Shown one piece after another: positions 32,201 to 40,863 of a stretch of 46,405 nt of DNA. Under the pieces are notes generated by a model. It searched no databases. It was not told the DNA's origin and worked only from the letters and a program-made list of their open reading frames with translations. Each line of letters opens with the position of its first letter. Position 1 is the first letter of the stretch. The stretch comes from Lachnospiraceae bacterium UBA1748 (GTDB lineage: Bacteria > Bacillota > Clostridia > Lachnospirales > Lachnospiraceae). The stretch spans positions 1 to 46,405 of the forward strand of contig DCHQ01000082.1 of assembly GCA_002314855.1 (NCBI GenBank), in the 5' to 3' direction. Both the position numbers and the translations under genes were made by a program.

Positions 32201-33660
32201 TGAGTGATAAAAAGATTACCTCTTCTGTTAAAAAAGACATGAAGACCAGAAAGTTCAAAATGGGTGGTTACAGCCTGATTGTAACAGTTCTTTTTGTAGC
32301 AGTAGTTATTATTTTAAATATAGGTGTATCAAAGCTTCCTGTATCCATGATTCAGAAGGATATAACATCAGACAAGGTATATGAGATATCTGATTTATCT
32401 AAGAGCATAGCTGAGAAGCTTGATGAAGAAGTTATTATTTACTGGATAGTGACAGAGGGCAAGGAGGATGTTAATCTTCAGCATTTCCTTGAGCGCTATG
32501 ATGAGCTTAGCGGATACATTAAGCTTGAGCGAGTTGATCCTACTCAGTATTCCAAATTTGTTAATGATATAGCTATGGCTGAAAACCTTGATACAGTTAC
32601 GGATAACAGCCTTTATATTGTTTGTGATGAAAGAGCCAGATTTATTAAAAGAGATATGTTATATTCTCAGGATTATGTAGATGGCTATGGCAGTGATGTA
32701 GAATTATATTTCTATGGCGACAGCTGTATTACTAGTGCTCTTGATTATGTGGCATTTGGAACCTCGGCAAATATGTATATTCTTAATGGTCATGGTGAAG
32801 GTATTATGTCTTCAGATTATGTTCAGGCCATTGAAAAGCTGAATATTAATATCAAGGATTTATCAATCGTAACAGAGGGTACAATACCAGAAGATGCTGA
32901 TATTCTTTTCCTCTGCGCTCCAGAAGGAGATATTTCAAGGGAAGAGGAAGCTCTTATATTTGACTTCCTTCAGAAGGGTGGGAAGCTTATGGCTGTTACA
33001 TATCCTACTGATGGTGATGAGCATCATAATATAGAGGAACTTATGAACTATTATGGTGTAACAGCGGTACCTGGTTATGTTATGGAAGGTGACAGTAGCT
33101 TAATTGCTGGTAATACTCCAGCCGTAATGATAACAGGTTATACAGATCACAAGATTGTTGAGCCTATAGCCAATGCAGGTTACTATGTAATGCTTTTTGC
33201 ACCACAGGGACTTGTTGTTAACAGTGATCTTAGAGATACACTTTCAGTTACTCCATTACTTATTTCATCGCCAAGTGCTTATATTAAGAGTAAAATGACT
33301 AATTCTTATGATAAGAAGGATGGAGATATAACAGGTCAGTTTGCATATGCAGTTGCAATTGATGAGACAGTTGATGGAGTTAATTCCAAGATAGTATGGG
33401 TTGCATCTGATGCAATACTTGATGACAATATGAATGAAATGGTATCTGGTGGTAATCAGGAGGTACTGCTTAATTCGCTTTCTTATCTTACTCAGGGCGA
33501 GGATGGTAATCTTGCTATTCATCCTAAGAATCTTAAGTACGAATACCTGTTCTTTAATGGTAGTCAGGGAACAATACTCAGTATCATAGTAATAGGTGTT
33601 ATTCCATTAATTTATGGTTGTATAGGACTTGTTATTTACTTTAAACGTAAGAAGAAATAA
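32200..33660 (+). CDS. GldG-like ABC-associated membrane protein
   Basis: A 486-residue protein anchored by helices at about residues 24-43 and 458-480, with the bulk outside. The region after the first helix (VYEISDLSKSIAEKLDEEV, then YWIVTEGKED) and the middle ILNGHGEG and LFLCAPEGDIS strands fit the GldG/DUF4350 fold. In gliding Bacteroidetes, GldA-F-G form one ABC complex; Firmicutes carry relatives of unknown function that are not linked to gliding. The ATG at 32200 lies 8 bases after AGGAGG and overlaps the permease stop; a GTG at 32191 is less likely. Confidence 0.85.
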   Translation: MSDKKITSSVKKDMKTRKFKMGGYSLIVTVLFVAVVIILNIGVSKLPVSMIQKDITSDKVYEISDLSKSIAEKLDEEVIIYWIVTEGKEDVNLQHFLERYDELSGYIKLERVDPTQYSKFVNDIAMAENLDTVTDNSLYIVCDERARFIKRDMLYSQDYVDGYGSDVELYFYGDSCITSALDYVAFGTSANMYILNGHGEGIMSSDYVQAIEKLNINIKDLSIVTEGTIPEDADILFLCAPEGDISREEEALIFDFLQKGGKLMAVTYPTDGDEHHNIEELMNYYGVTAVPGYVMEGDSSLIAGNTPAVMITGYTDHKIVEPIANAGYYVMLFAPQGLVVNSDLRDTLSVTPLLISSPSAYIKSKMTNSYDKKDGDITGQFAYAVAIDETVDGVNSKIVWVASDAILDDNMNEMVSGGNQEVLLNSLSYLTQGEDGNLAIHPKNLKYEYLFFNGSQGTILSIIVIGVIPLIYGCIGLVIYFKRKKK

Positions 33661-33692
33661 TAGATATTATTTATAAACAGTAAAGTGTATCC

Positions 33693-34796
33693 ATGAATTC
33701 AGAAAAAGTAAGTGAAAAAAAGAATAAGGAAAAGAAGAATAAAGAAAAAAAGACCACATATGCAGGTCAGTCTTTCTCTTTTATTATGGCAGCGGTGGTT
33801 CTTATGTTTGTGCTTCTCGTTGCAACTGTTGTTATTTTTACACTTATGATGAGGTTATCTAACAGTATCGATGCCATAAATGACATTGATTATAATCAGC
33901 ATTACGTATTTATTGCTGATGATAGAGACCAGGCTTTATGGAAGGCCGTATATGAATCAGCTAAGGAAGAGGCTGTTACTCAAGACATATATCTTGAAGA
34001 TTTATCAGATACACTAGGTGTTAATTATTCTACTGAAGATTTGCTTCGTATAGCGGTTAATTCTTCAGTAGATGGAATCATATATGGTGGAGCTTCTTCT
34101 GATGGAGTAGTAGAGCTTATTAACCGAGCCGTTGATGAAGGCATAGGTGTTACTATTCTTCAGAAGGATATGGATTACTCTGCAAGACAGTGCTTTGTTG
34201 GAGCCAATAACTACGAGCTTGGACGTATATATGGTTCTCAGATAGTGGCTGCGACTGGAAGTTCTGTGCTTCCTGTTACAGAGGTGGAACTACTTATTGA
34301 TGGCGATATTTCAGAAGGTGCACTTAATATTCTTATTATGGGTATCGAAGAATATGTTCAGGAGCATGATACCAGGTCTGGTAGAGAAATCAATATTACC
34401 ACAACACGTATTTACTCTGGAGATGCATTCAGTGTGGATGAGTTAATTCGAGGAATGTTTCTTGAGCGTTCGGAATTACCAGAGGTTATTATCTGTCTTA
34501 ACAGTATGTATACCAAGAGTGTGTATCAGGCAGTTGTTGATTACAATAAGGTTGGTGAGACCGCTATTATTGGATATTATGCTGATGAAGCAACTCTTGA
34601 TGCTATTGTAAAGAAAATCTTATTTTCTACGATATCCATCGATACTCATGAGATGGGTGTTCTTGCTATCGGAGCTCTTGATGAGTTCCATGAGCATGGC
34701 TATACAAGTTCCTTTGTTTCAGTTGATATAGATGTATATGATTATGATAATGCTACCAAGGCTTTATCCGACATGGAGGTAGCAGGCGATGATTAA
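33693..34796 (+). CDS. membrane-anchored type 1 periplasmic-binding-like sensor protein
   Basis: A 367-residue protein. The N-terminal 20 residues are lysine-rich (EKKNKEKKNKEKK), residues 30-52 form a membrane helix with no lipobox or cleavage site, and the rest is a sugar-binding fold: YVFIADDRDQALWKAVY, VDGIIYGGASSDGVVEL, GANNYELGRIYGSQIV, VIICLNSMYTKSVYQAV. It overlaps the histidine kinase gene by 8 bases, so the two probably form one ligand-sensing unit, like other anchored binding proteins paired with YesM-type kinases. The ligand is probably a sugar, by family. It lies 32 bases after the GldG-like gene. Confidence 0.83.
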   Translation: MNSEKVSEKKNKEKKNKEKKTTYAGQSFSFIMAAVVLMFVLLVATVVIFTLMMRLSNSIDAINDIDYNQHYVFIADDRDQALWKAVYESAKEEAVTQDIYLEDLSDTLGVNYSTEDLLRIAVNSSVDGIIYGGASSDGVVELINRAVDEGIGVTILQKDMDYSARQCFVGANNYELGRIYGSQIVAATGSSVLPVTEVELLIDGDISEGALNILIMGIEEYVQEHDTRSGREINITTTRIYSGDAFSVDELIRGMFLERSELPEVIICLNSMYTKSVYQAVVDYNKVGETAIIGYYADEATLDAIVKKILFSTISIDTHEMGVLAIGALDEFHEHGYTSSFVSVDIDVYDYDNATKALSDMEVAGDD

Positions 34797-36276
34797 TTTT
34801 ATGCGTAAAAAGTGGAACAACACATCTATTCAGAACAAAATGATGATAACCTTTCTTATACCTATTATTGTCATTCTTGTAATGAATGTCTTTATGTACA
34901 TCAATATCAATGTCATGATTAACAGAATAGACGCTATCTATTCCAATAATATTAAGCTCAATGAGCTTGCTGGTTATCTTACCAATATTCAGAACTCCAC
35001 CAAGGAATATCTTGAAAATAAAGGTTCAGTAGCTTTGAATAACTATTATATAGCTACTCAGGATTACAGAGACTGTATGGATGTTATTGATAGCAATCCT
35101 GACAATACAAGTTTCTCAATGATGGAAAAGAATATTCTCAATCAGTCAGAAAGATATCTTGAAGTTATTGATGATACTATTCAGGCTAAGAGAGGTCGAA
35201 ATGTTGAAAAATATAGGGAATATTTTGATGACGCCAATGTTCTGTATATAGACCTTCAAAACTGTCTAACAGCTCTTAATAATGAGCAGTTCAAAAGAAA
35301 TAATGCCAACTATAGTCAGTTATTAACCTCCCTTCGTTCTATGGAGATTATTACGGTATCGATTCTTATTCTTGTAGGTATTATCAATGTTTCCATGCTA
35401 TTTTTTATAACAAGGGGAATGACTCAGCCACTTAAAAATCTGTCGGAAGCAGCCCTTCAGGTTGCTGATGGTAAGTTTGATGTTACTATCGATACGGATA
35501 TAGACGGTGATGAAATCGGAGTCGTAGCAGGTGCCTTTGACAAGATGGTAGGTAGTATTCAGGAATATATTGAGGAGCTTAAGGATAGTATGCTCCGAGA
35601 AAGTGAACTCAAAGAGCATGAGCTTGTTATGGAAAGCCGCATGAAAGAAGTGCAGCTTCGTTCATTGCAGGCCCAGATTAACCCTCATTTTCTATTTAAT
35701 ACTCTTAATGCTGGAGCTCAGCTAGCTATGATGGAAGAGGCCGATAAAACCACAGAATTCATTGAAAATATGGCCGACTTCTTCCGTTACAATATTAAGA
35801 AAATTAATCTTGATGCTTCCATAGCCGAAGAGATTGAGATGGTTGATAAGTATATTTACATTTTGAATGTGCGTTTTACAGGTGAGATCAACTTTGAAAA
35901 GGATATAGACGAGGAAGTACTCAGTGTACGAGTTCCAAGTATGATTCTTCAGCCACTTATTGAGAATTCAGTTAATTATGGTATTCGTGATATTGACTGG
36001 GAAGGAAAGATACGTCTTCGTGTGTATCAGTCGGAAGGAGAAGTATGTCTTGAGGTATCTGATAACGGAGTTGGTATTGAGCAAGATATTATTGACAAGA
36101 TTTTATCAGGAACCTATGAGAATGAAAAAACAGGCTCTTCGTCTAATGGAATCGGGCTGGGTAATGTTATTGAGCGACTTCAGATTTTCACTGGAAGTGA
36201 CAAGGTCCTTTCTATTGAAAGTGAAGGCAAGAATAAAGGAAGCACTTTTACAATACATATACCTATGTATCTATAG
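34789..36276 (+). CDS. YesM/LytS-type sensor histidine kinase
   Basis: A 495-residue membrane kinase. Helices at about 17-37 and 184-208 flank an outward sensor region; a HAMP linker (about 210-262) and coiled coil follow. The phosphorylated His300 is in LQAQINPHFLFN, the N box is LQPLIENSVNYG, and the ATP lid is NGIGLGNVIERL, all typical of the HisKA_7TM-free YesM/HPK7 group. The ATG lies 8 bases after GGAGGT inside the upstream gene. Such kinases usually pair with an AraC-type response regulator; none is next to it here, and it ends the run. It probably responds to a ligand presented by the anchored binding protein. Confidence 0.92.
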   Translation: MINFMRKKWNNTSIQNKMMITFLIPIIVILVMNVFMYININVMINRIDAIYSNNIKLNELAGYLTNIQNSTKEYLENKGSVALNNYYIATQDYRDCMDVIDSNPDNTSFSMMEKNILNQSERYLEVIDDTIQAKRGRNVEKYREYFDDANVLYIDLQNCLTALNNEQFKRNNANYSQLLTSLRSMEIITVSILILVGIINVSMLFFITRGMTQPLKNLSEAALQVADGKFDVTIDTDIDGDEIGVVAGAFDKMVGSIQEYIEELKDSMLRESELKEHELVMESRMKEVQLRSLQAQINPHFLFNTLNAGAQLAMMEEADKTTEFIENMADFFRYNIKKINLDASIAEEIEMVDKYIYILNVRFTGEINFEKDIDEEVLSVRVPSMILQPLIENSVNYGIRDIDWEGKIRLRVYQSEGEVCLEVSDNGVGIEQDIIDKILSGTYENEKTGSSSNGIGLGNVIERLQIFTGSDKVLSIESEGKNKGSTFTIHIPMYL

Positions 36277-36296
36277 GTGATTTGGTGATTAATTCA

Positions 36297-36338
36297 TTTA
36301 CAACAATATCCTTTGTGCTATACTGTATTCGTTGTAAA
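36297..36338 (+). promoter_or_regulatory. promoter flanked by an inverted repeat
   Basis: TTTACA (36297-36302), a 16-base spacer and TATACT (36319-36324) form a good promoter. TTTACAAC (36297-36304) and GTTGTAAA (36331-36338) are perfect inverted arms whose centres are 34 bases apart, one on the -35 box and the other near the start of transcription. This looks like an operator pair; the regulator is unknown. Confidence 0.65.
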
Positions 36339-36363
36339 AAAATAAGTAAATGGGAGTAAAAAA

Positions 36364-36813
36364 ATGAAGGGAATTCAAGAGATTCTTGGTGATACTAAGC
36401 CAAAGAGTGTTGCTAAGATTGACAAGGCATTTGCCAAGGGTGGATGTGAGCAGTACAAAGATGCATTTATGTCAGAAGTGCTCAAGCCATCAGCACGTGA
36501 TTTTCAGAACAATAAGTGTATAGTAACAGATAATTTTATCTGCTATTACGGATTATATGCAGGACTTGGTAGTATGTTAAGAGTAATACCACTCGAAAAA
36601 ATAGTTAACCTTTATAGATCAAATGTTACTATAACAGACAAAGGTCTTGAGTATAGTTATGATTACTTTAACCTTGCGCTTGAGCTTGATAACAATGAAC
36701 GTGTATTTGTGGCTCAGACAAGTAAAAATGCTAAAACAATGGATGCCTATAATGACATTATAGCTTTTATTCGTGGAAGAATTAGTATAATGGGTGGAGG
36801 TGCATCATGTTAG
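36364..36813 (+). CDS. small protein of unknown function, possibly PH-like
   Basis: A 149-residue soluble protein behind GGGAG. The second half has alternating strands (KCIVTDNFICYYGL, LRVIPLEKIVNLYRS, YFNLALELDNNERVFVAQ) and a last helix (MDAYNDIIAFIRGRI), which is the rhythm of a bacterial PH domain; this is a guess from pattern only. Its end overlaps the zinc-ribbon gene by 7 bases, so the two should be made together and may interact. Confidence 0.7.
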   Translation: MKGIQEILGDTKPKSVAKIDKAFAKGGCEQYKDAFMSEVLKPSARDFQNNKCIVTDNFICYYGLYAGLGSMLRVIPLEKIVNLYRSNVTITDKGLEYSYDYFNLALELDNNERVFVAQTSKNAKTMDAYNDIIAFIRGRISIMGGGASC

Positions 36814-37043
36814 TTGTTTATGGAGTAAAAAGAAAGCTTAAAATAGATAAATCTTTAGGTACTCAGGTATGTCCAAACTGTGGTCATACAGTAGATCTTT
36901 CACTTGCACGTGAGAAGTGTTATGCACATATTTACTATATACCAGTATTTCCTTGGACAGGAATGAGAATGAAGGCTTGCCCTAACTGTGGTGTTGTTGA
37001 AACACTTACATCTGGTCAGTACAAGGAACTTAAAAATTCGTAA
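36807..37043 (+). CDS. small zinc-ribbon protein
   Basis: A 78-residue protein with a two-part zinc ribbon: CPNCGHTVD near residue 20 and CPNCGVVE near residue 60. Between them is a hydrophobic, aromatic stretch (YAHIYYIPVFPWTGM), like small zinc-ribbon proteins that associate with membranes. GGAGG precedes the ATG. It overlaps the end of the upstream gene. Function unknown. Confidence 0.8.
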   Translation: MLVVYGVKRKLKIDKSLGTQVCPNCGHTVDLSLAREKCYAHIYYIPVFPWTGMRMKACPNCGVVETLTSGQYKELKNS

Positions 37044-37050
37044 GATATTT

Positions 37051-37081
37051 ACCGTGATCGCTACAGGTCACGGTTTTTTTT
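37051..37081 (+). terminator. terminator after the zinc-ribbon gene
   Basis: A 7-bp stem (ACCGTGA, 37051-37057, with TCACGGT, 37068-37074) and an 8-base T-run. Confidence 0.88.
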
Positions 37082-37169
37082 ACTTTTATATTTTTTTAAG
37101 TTTATTTTAAGTTAATGGAATATAATAGTGGCATAAAGACAAGATCTTTTTGGCAAAGGAGGCGTGGCA

Positions 37170-38414
37170 ATGAAGACATTTAAAAAAATAATGCTAGCGG
37201 GATTTTGTGGAATAATTTTTGGAGTTTTTGCAGTAGTTACTATTGGAGCCTGTATCGAGGTTACAGGAGCGCTTGGATACTCTATTGTAAGAGAAAGCGA
37301 TGAAGTATCAGAGCCGGCAGTAACGATTACCAGTGAAGAAAATGAGCCAATAGATGCAGGGCTAGGTGAGGTTGATGGAGAGGTACCAAGCACTCAGCTT
37401 CTTGATACGCATACAACTGTGGTTGTAGGAAATGATGTGACAGAAGTTGTTGATGAGGTTATGCCATCCATAGTTTCTATCACTAATAATATGACCTATC
37501 ACTACTATTCATACACAGCTCAGGGTGAGGCCAAGGGTTCAGGTATCATTATAGGTCAGAATGATGATGAACTTCTTATCGCTACCAACAATCATGTAGT
37601 CGCTGATAATGATGAGCTTACAGTAACTTTTTGTAATGATGGTGAAGCCACTGCAAGAGTGAAGGGCTATGATGCTGATATGGACTTGGCAGTAGTAGCG
37701 GTATCGCTTGAAGATATTGACAGTAGTACAAGAAACGCTATTAAGGTTGCAGTTATTGGTGATTCAGATAACCTTAGGGTTGGCGAATCAGTGGTAGCGA
37801 TTGGTAACGCACTTGGTTATGGTCAGTCAGTTACTGTAGGAGTAGTAAGTGCACTAAATCGTGAAATGGATATGGGAAGCAATGGTAATACATCTTTCTA
37901 CATCCAGACAGATGCAGCCATTAATCAGGGTAATTCAGGTGGAGCACTGCTTAATATGGCCGGCGAGGTTATAGGTATTAACTCCAACAAAATTGGAGGT
38001 AACGCAGTTGAGGGCATGGGATATGCCATACCAATATCAGCAGCAAGACCTATCATCGAAGACCTTATGCAGAAGGTTACCAGATACGAGGTTGATGAAG
38101 ACAAGCAGGGATGCATCGGTATTTCTGGCTCTAATATTTCAAGCCAGGGTGCAGCTTATTACGGTGTTCCAGCCGGTGTATATATTGAAAATGTATTTGA
38201 TGGTTCAGGTGCTGAGGCAGCACACCTTAAGAAAGGCGATATTCTTTATTCCTTTGATGGACAGGTAATATCATCCATGGAGCAGCTTCAGAAGGTTCTG
38301 GCATGCTATGAAGAAGGTGAAACCGTGGAGATTGTAATTTATCGTAATTCAGCCACAGGCTATAAGGCCAGAACAACCACAATAACTCTTGGTAATAAGA
38401 GCGATCTTAATTAG
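37170..38414 (+). CDS. htrA: HtrA/DegP-like serine protease with a PDZ domain
   Basis: A 414-residue protein. A membrane anchor (about 7-27) is followed by an acidic linker, a trypsin-like domain with His142 (ATNNHVVAD), Asp172 (DMDLAVVAV) and Ser257 (GNSGGAL), and a PDZ domain from about 310 to 405 (GVYIENVFDGSGAEAAHLKKGD). All catalytic residues are present. It acts outside the membrane on misfolded or regulatory proteins. The ATG at 37170 lies 7 bases after AGGAGG; an earlier GTG is too close. TATAAT at 37121-37126 is a likely -10 box. A terminator follows, so it is a single-gene unit. Confidence 0.94.
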   Translation: MKTFKKIMLAGFCGIIFGVFAVVTIGACIEVTGALGYSIVRESDEVSEPAVTITSEENEPIDAGLGEVDGEVPSTQLLDTHTTVVVGNDVTEVVDEVMPSIVSITNNMTYHYYSYTAQGEAKGSGIIIGQNDDELLIATNNHVVADNDELTVTFCNDGEATARVKGYDADMDLAVVAVSLEDIDSSTRNAIKVAVIGDSDNLRVGESVVAIGNALGYGQSVTVGVVSALNREMDMGSNGNTSFYIQTDAAINQGNSGGALLNMAGEVIGINSNKIGGNAVEGMGYAIPISAARPIIEDLMQKVTRYEVDEDKQGCIGISGSNISSQGAAYYGVPAGVYIENVFDGSGAEAAHLKKGDILYSFDGQVISSMEQLQKVLACYEEGETVEIVIYRNSATGYKARTTTITLGNKSDLN

Positions 38415-38452
38415 TAAAATAAACATATTTATTTCTCTCCCAAACATAATAG

Positions 38453-38490
38453 AAAAGTGGTGCCAGATTTTTCTGACACCACTTTTATGT
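38453..38490 (+). terminator. terminator after the HtrA gene
   Basis: A 14-bp stem (38453-38466 with 38473-38486, one mismatch) with a T-containing loop and a T-run in the 3-prime arm. Confidence 0.85.
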
Positions 38491-38557
38491 TAAAATTAGC
38501 ACATATATATACCAGTATTAAGAGAAAATATTAAAAAATAAATAGGATAGTAAGTAA

Positions 38558-39031
38558 ATGAAAAAAGATGATAAGACAAATGTATGTCGAGTATTAGATA
38601 ATAAAAAGGCAGTATATGAATTTCGTAGACTAGATACAGAATGTACAAATGGTGTGGAGCTAGCTGGACTTCTAGGTCAAGACCCTAGCAGGGTATTCAA
38701 AACCCTTGTCACAGTAGGTAAAACAAAGGCTCACTATGTATTTGTAATTCCAGTTAATCAGGAACTTGACCTTAAGAAAGCCGCCAAAGCAGTGGGAGAG
38801 AAAAATATAGAGATGATTCCACAAAAGGAGCTGCTTCCACTCACTGGATATGTACATGGAGGCTGTTCACCTATTGGTATGAAAAAGTTCTTTAAAACAA
38901 CTATTCACGAGTCTGCCAAGGAATTTGACACCATATATTTTAGTGCAGGTAAGATAGGCTGCCAGATAGAAACCAGCCTTCAAGAACTTGCCAAGGTTAT
39001 AGCTTTTGAAACAGCAGATTTAACAGTTTAA
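38558..39031 (+). CDS. ybaK: YbaK/EbsC-type Cys-tRNA(Pro) deacylase
   Basis: A 157-residue single-domain protein of the usual YbaK length. Family pieces are FKTLVTVGKTKAHYVFVIP, LDLKKAAKAVGEK with the active-site lysine region, and GYVHGGCSPIGMKK before the C-terminal strand. YbaK removes cysteine wrongly attached to tRNA-Pro. The start has a weak AGGA site. The FMN enzyme gene starts 25 bases downstream behind its own strong site. Confidence 0.9.
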   Translation: MKKDDKTNVCRVLDNKKAVYEFRRLDTECTNGVELAGLLGQDPSRVFKTLVTVGKTKAHYVFVIPVNQELDLKKAAKAVGEKNIEMIPQKELLPLTGYVHGGCSPIGMKKFFKTTIHESAKEFDTIYFSAGKIGCQIETSLQELAKVIAFETADLTV

Positions 39032-39056
39032 AACTACAATTCAAGGGGGTTAAGCA

Positions 39057-39953
39057 ATGAGTACAGAAAACAACAAGTACGATTCTAATCAAATCACCAG
39101 AGACTATTTCGATAGTCTTCTTCTTGAAATGCGTCATATCGATGGACGAAAAGCAGATACCAGTATACAACTTTTTGGAGAAAACTTTGAGATGCCAATA
39201 GCAACAGCAGCATTATCACATCTTGATGGTACTACTGAGAATGGTATGGCTAAGATGGCTGAAGGAGCAAAGCTTGCAGGAGCACTATGCTTTTCAGGAA
39301 TGGGCGAAGAAGCTGAAATTAAGGCAATGTGCGAGACTGGAGCCAAGGTTATTAAGATGGTAAAGCCTCACAGTGACAATGCGAAGGTGCTTGCCAAAAT
39401 GAAGGAAGCAGAGGATGCAGGAGCTTTTGGTCTAGGAATGGATATTGATCATGCTTTTTCTGGTAATGGTGACTACGATAATGTATGTGGTCTTCCAATG
39501 AAGCCAAAGTCTATGGATGAATTAAAGAGCTTTGTAAATGCGACCAAGCTTCCATTTATCATAAAGGGTATACTTAGTGAAAGTGATGCAAAAAAGGCAC
39601 TTGAAATAGGAGCAGCAGGTATTATAGTTTCTCACCATCATGGCATTATGAATTATGCTATTCCACCACTTATGATATTACCTAAGATAGTAGAGGTCAT
39701 TGGTGGAAGAATCCCTATTTTTGTGGACTGTGGTGTTGAAAGCGGTATGGATGTATATAAGGCTCTTGCTCTTGGAGCAGATGCTGTATGTGTTGGACGT
39801 GCTATTATGCCACCACTTAAGGATAGTGGAGCTGAAGGTGTTAGAGACAAGATGATAGAGATGAATAATGAGCTTAAAGCAACCATGCAAAGAACAGGTG
39901 TACCTAGTCTTGCTGATATGGATAGCAGCGTTATTCATAAAAGAGATTTTTAA
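39057..39953 (+). CDS. FMN-dependent alpha-hydroxy-acid dehydrogenase family protein
   Basis: A 298-residue TIM-barrel protein, shorter than lactate oxidases (about 370). The FMN-binding lysine is in LPFIIKGI, and the phosphate-binding end is FVDCGVESGMDVYKALALGADAV then VGRAI. The catalytic region that usually reads SNHGGRQLD is SHHHGIMNYA here: a histidine is present but the substrate-binding Arg is lost. It belongs to the short LldD-like group; the substrate is likely altered. AAGGGGG precedes the start. The TIM-barrel isomerase gene is 15 bases downstream. Confidence 0.82.
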   Translation: MSTENNKYDSNQITRDYFDSLLLEMRHIDGRKADTSIQLFGENFEMPIATAALSHLDGTTENGMAKMAEGAKLAGALCFSGMGEEAEIKAMCETGAKVIKMVKPHSDNAKVLAKMKEAEDAGAFGLGMDIDHAFSGNGDYDNVCGLPMKPKSMDELKSFVNATKLPFIIKGILSESDAKKALEIGAAGIIVSHHHGIMNYAIPPLMILPKIVEVIGGRIPIFVDCGVESGMDVYKALALGADAVCVGRAIMPPLKDSGAEGVRDKMIEMNNELKATMQRTGVPSLADMDSSVIHKRDF

Positions 39954-39968
39954 TTCTGGAGGTGAATT

Positions 39969-40811
39969 ATGAGAATAGGTGGAGCCATAGAAAGACCTTA
40001 TAATACTCCAGAAGAGTGGGTAGAGCTTGCAAAAAGCCTTAGATATAGTACAGTCCTTTGTCCTGTAGATTGTAATAGTGATACTAATTCTCGCCAGGCA
40101 TACAAAAAGGCAGCAATAGAAGCTGATCTTGTTATTGGTGAGGTTGGTGTATGGCGTAATACTATGTCTACGGATGATGCTATTAGAAAAGATGCTATGG
40201 AGTACGCCAAGTCACAGTTAGCGCTTGCTGAGGAAATGGAAGCAAAGTGCTGCGTTAATATTATAGGAAGCCGTAGCAGCGTGGCGTGGGATACCTTTGA
40301 TATAGAAAACTACAGCGACGATTTTTATGCTCTTGCTGTTGATAGTGTAAGAGAAATCATAGATGCTGTTAATCCAAAGAATACATTTTATACCATAGAG
40401 CCTATGCCATGGGTATGTCCGGATTCACCAGAGCAGTATCTTAAGCTTATTAAGGATGTGGACCGCGGGGGCTTTGGTGTGCATCTTGATTTTGTTAATA
40501 TGATTAACTGCCCTGAGAGATATGTTAAAAGCACAGCATTTGTAGCTCACTGCTTTGATTTGCTTGGACCATATATTAAGAGTATACATTGCAAGGACAG
40601 TATTATGGAGAGAGCATACACAGCTGTAATCCATGAAACCATGCCAGGTCAAGGTTCTCTTGATTATCAGAAAATATTACCTATGGTTGAAAAGCTTGGT
40701 CCTGATACTCCGCTTTTCGTAGAGCATCTCCCAGACTATGAAACATATATGGAGGCAGCAGCATTTATTAGAAATGAGGCCGAGAAGGCAGGCATAAAGG
40801 TTAAGGGATAA
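39969..40811 (+). CDS. sugar phosphate isomerase/epimerase-like TIM-barrel protein
   Basis: A 280-residue protein of the AP-endonuclease-2/xylose-isomerase-like superfamily. Metal-site positions are in FYTIEPMPW (Glu), VHLDFVNMI (Asp), SIHCKDS (His and Asp) and LFVEHLPD (Glu). Members isomerise or epimerise sugars or their relatives. Substrate unknown. GGAGG lies just before the start. It is probably co-transcribed with the FMN enzyme, hinting at oxidation and isomerisation of one sugar acid. Confidence 0.85.
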   Translation: MRIGGAIERPYNTPEEWVELAKSLRYSTVLCPVDCNSDTNSRQAYKKAAIEADLVIGEVGVWRNTMSTDDAIRKDAMEYAKSQLALAEEMEAKCCVNIIGSRSSVAWDTFDIENYSDDFYALAVDSVREIIDAVNPKNTFYTIEPMPWVCPDSPEQYLKLIKDVDRGGFGVHLDFVNMINCPERYVKSTAFVAHCFDLLGPYIKSIHCKDSIMERAYTAVIHETMPGQGSLDYQKILPMVEKLGPDTPLFVEHLPDYETYMEAAAFIRNEAEKAGIKVKG

Positions 40812-40863
40812 ATAGCTTAACAAGGTATCAACTCTAGGAGTGATTAGAAAGGAAGGCACATAA

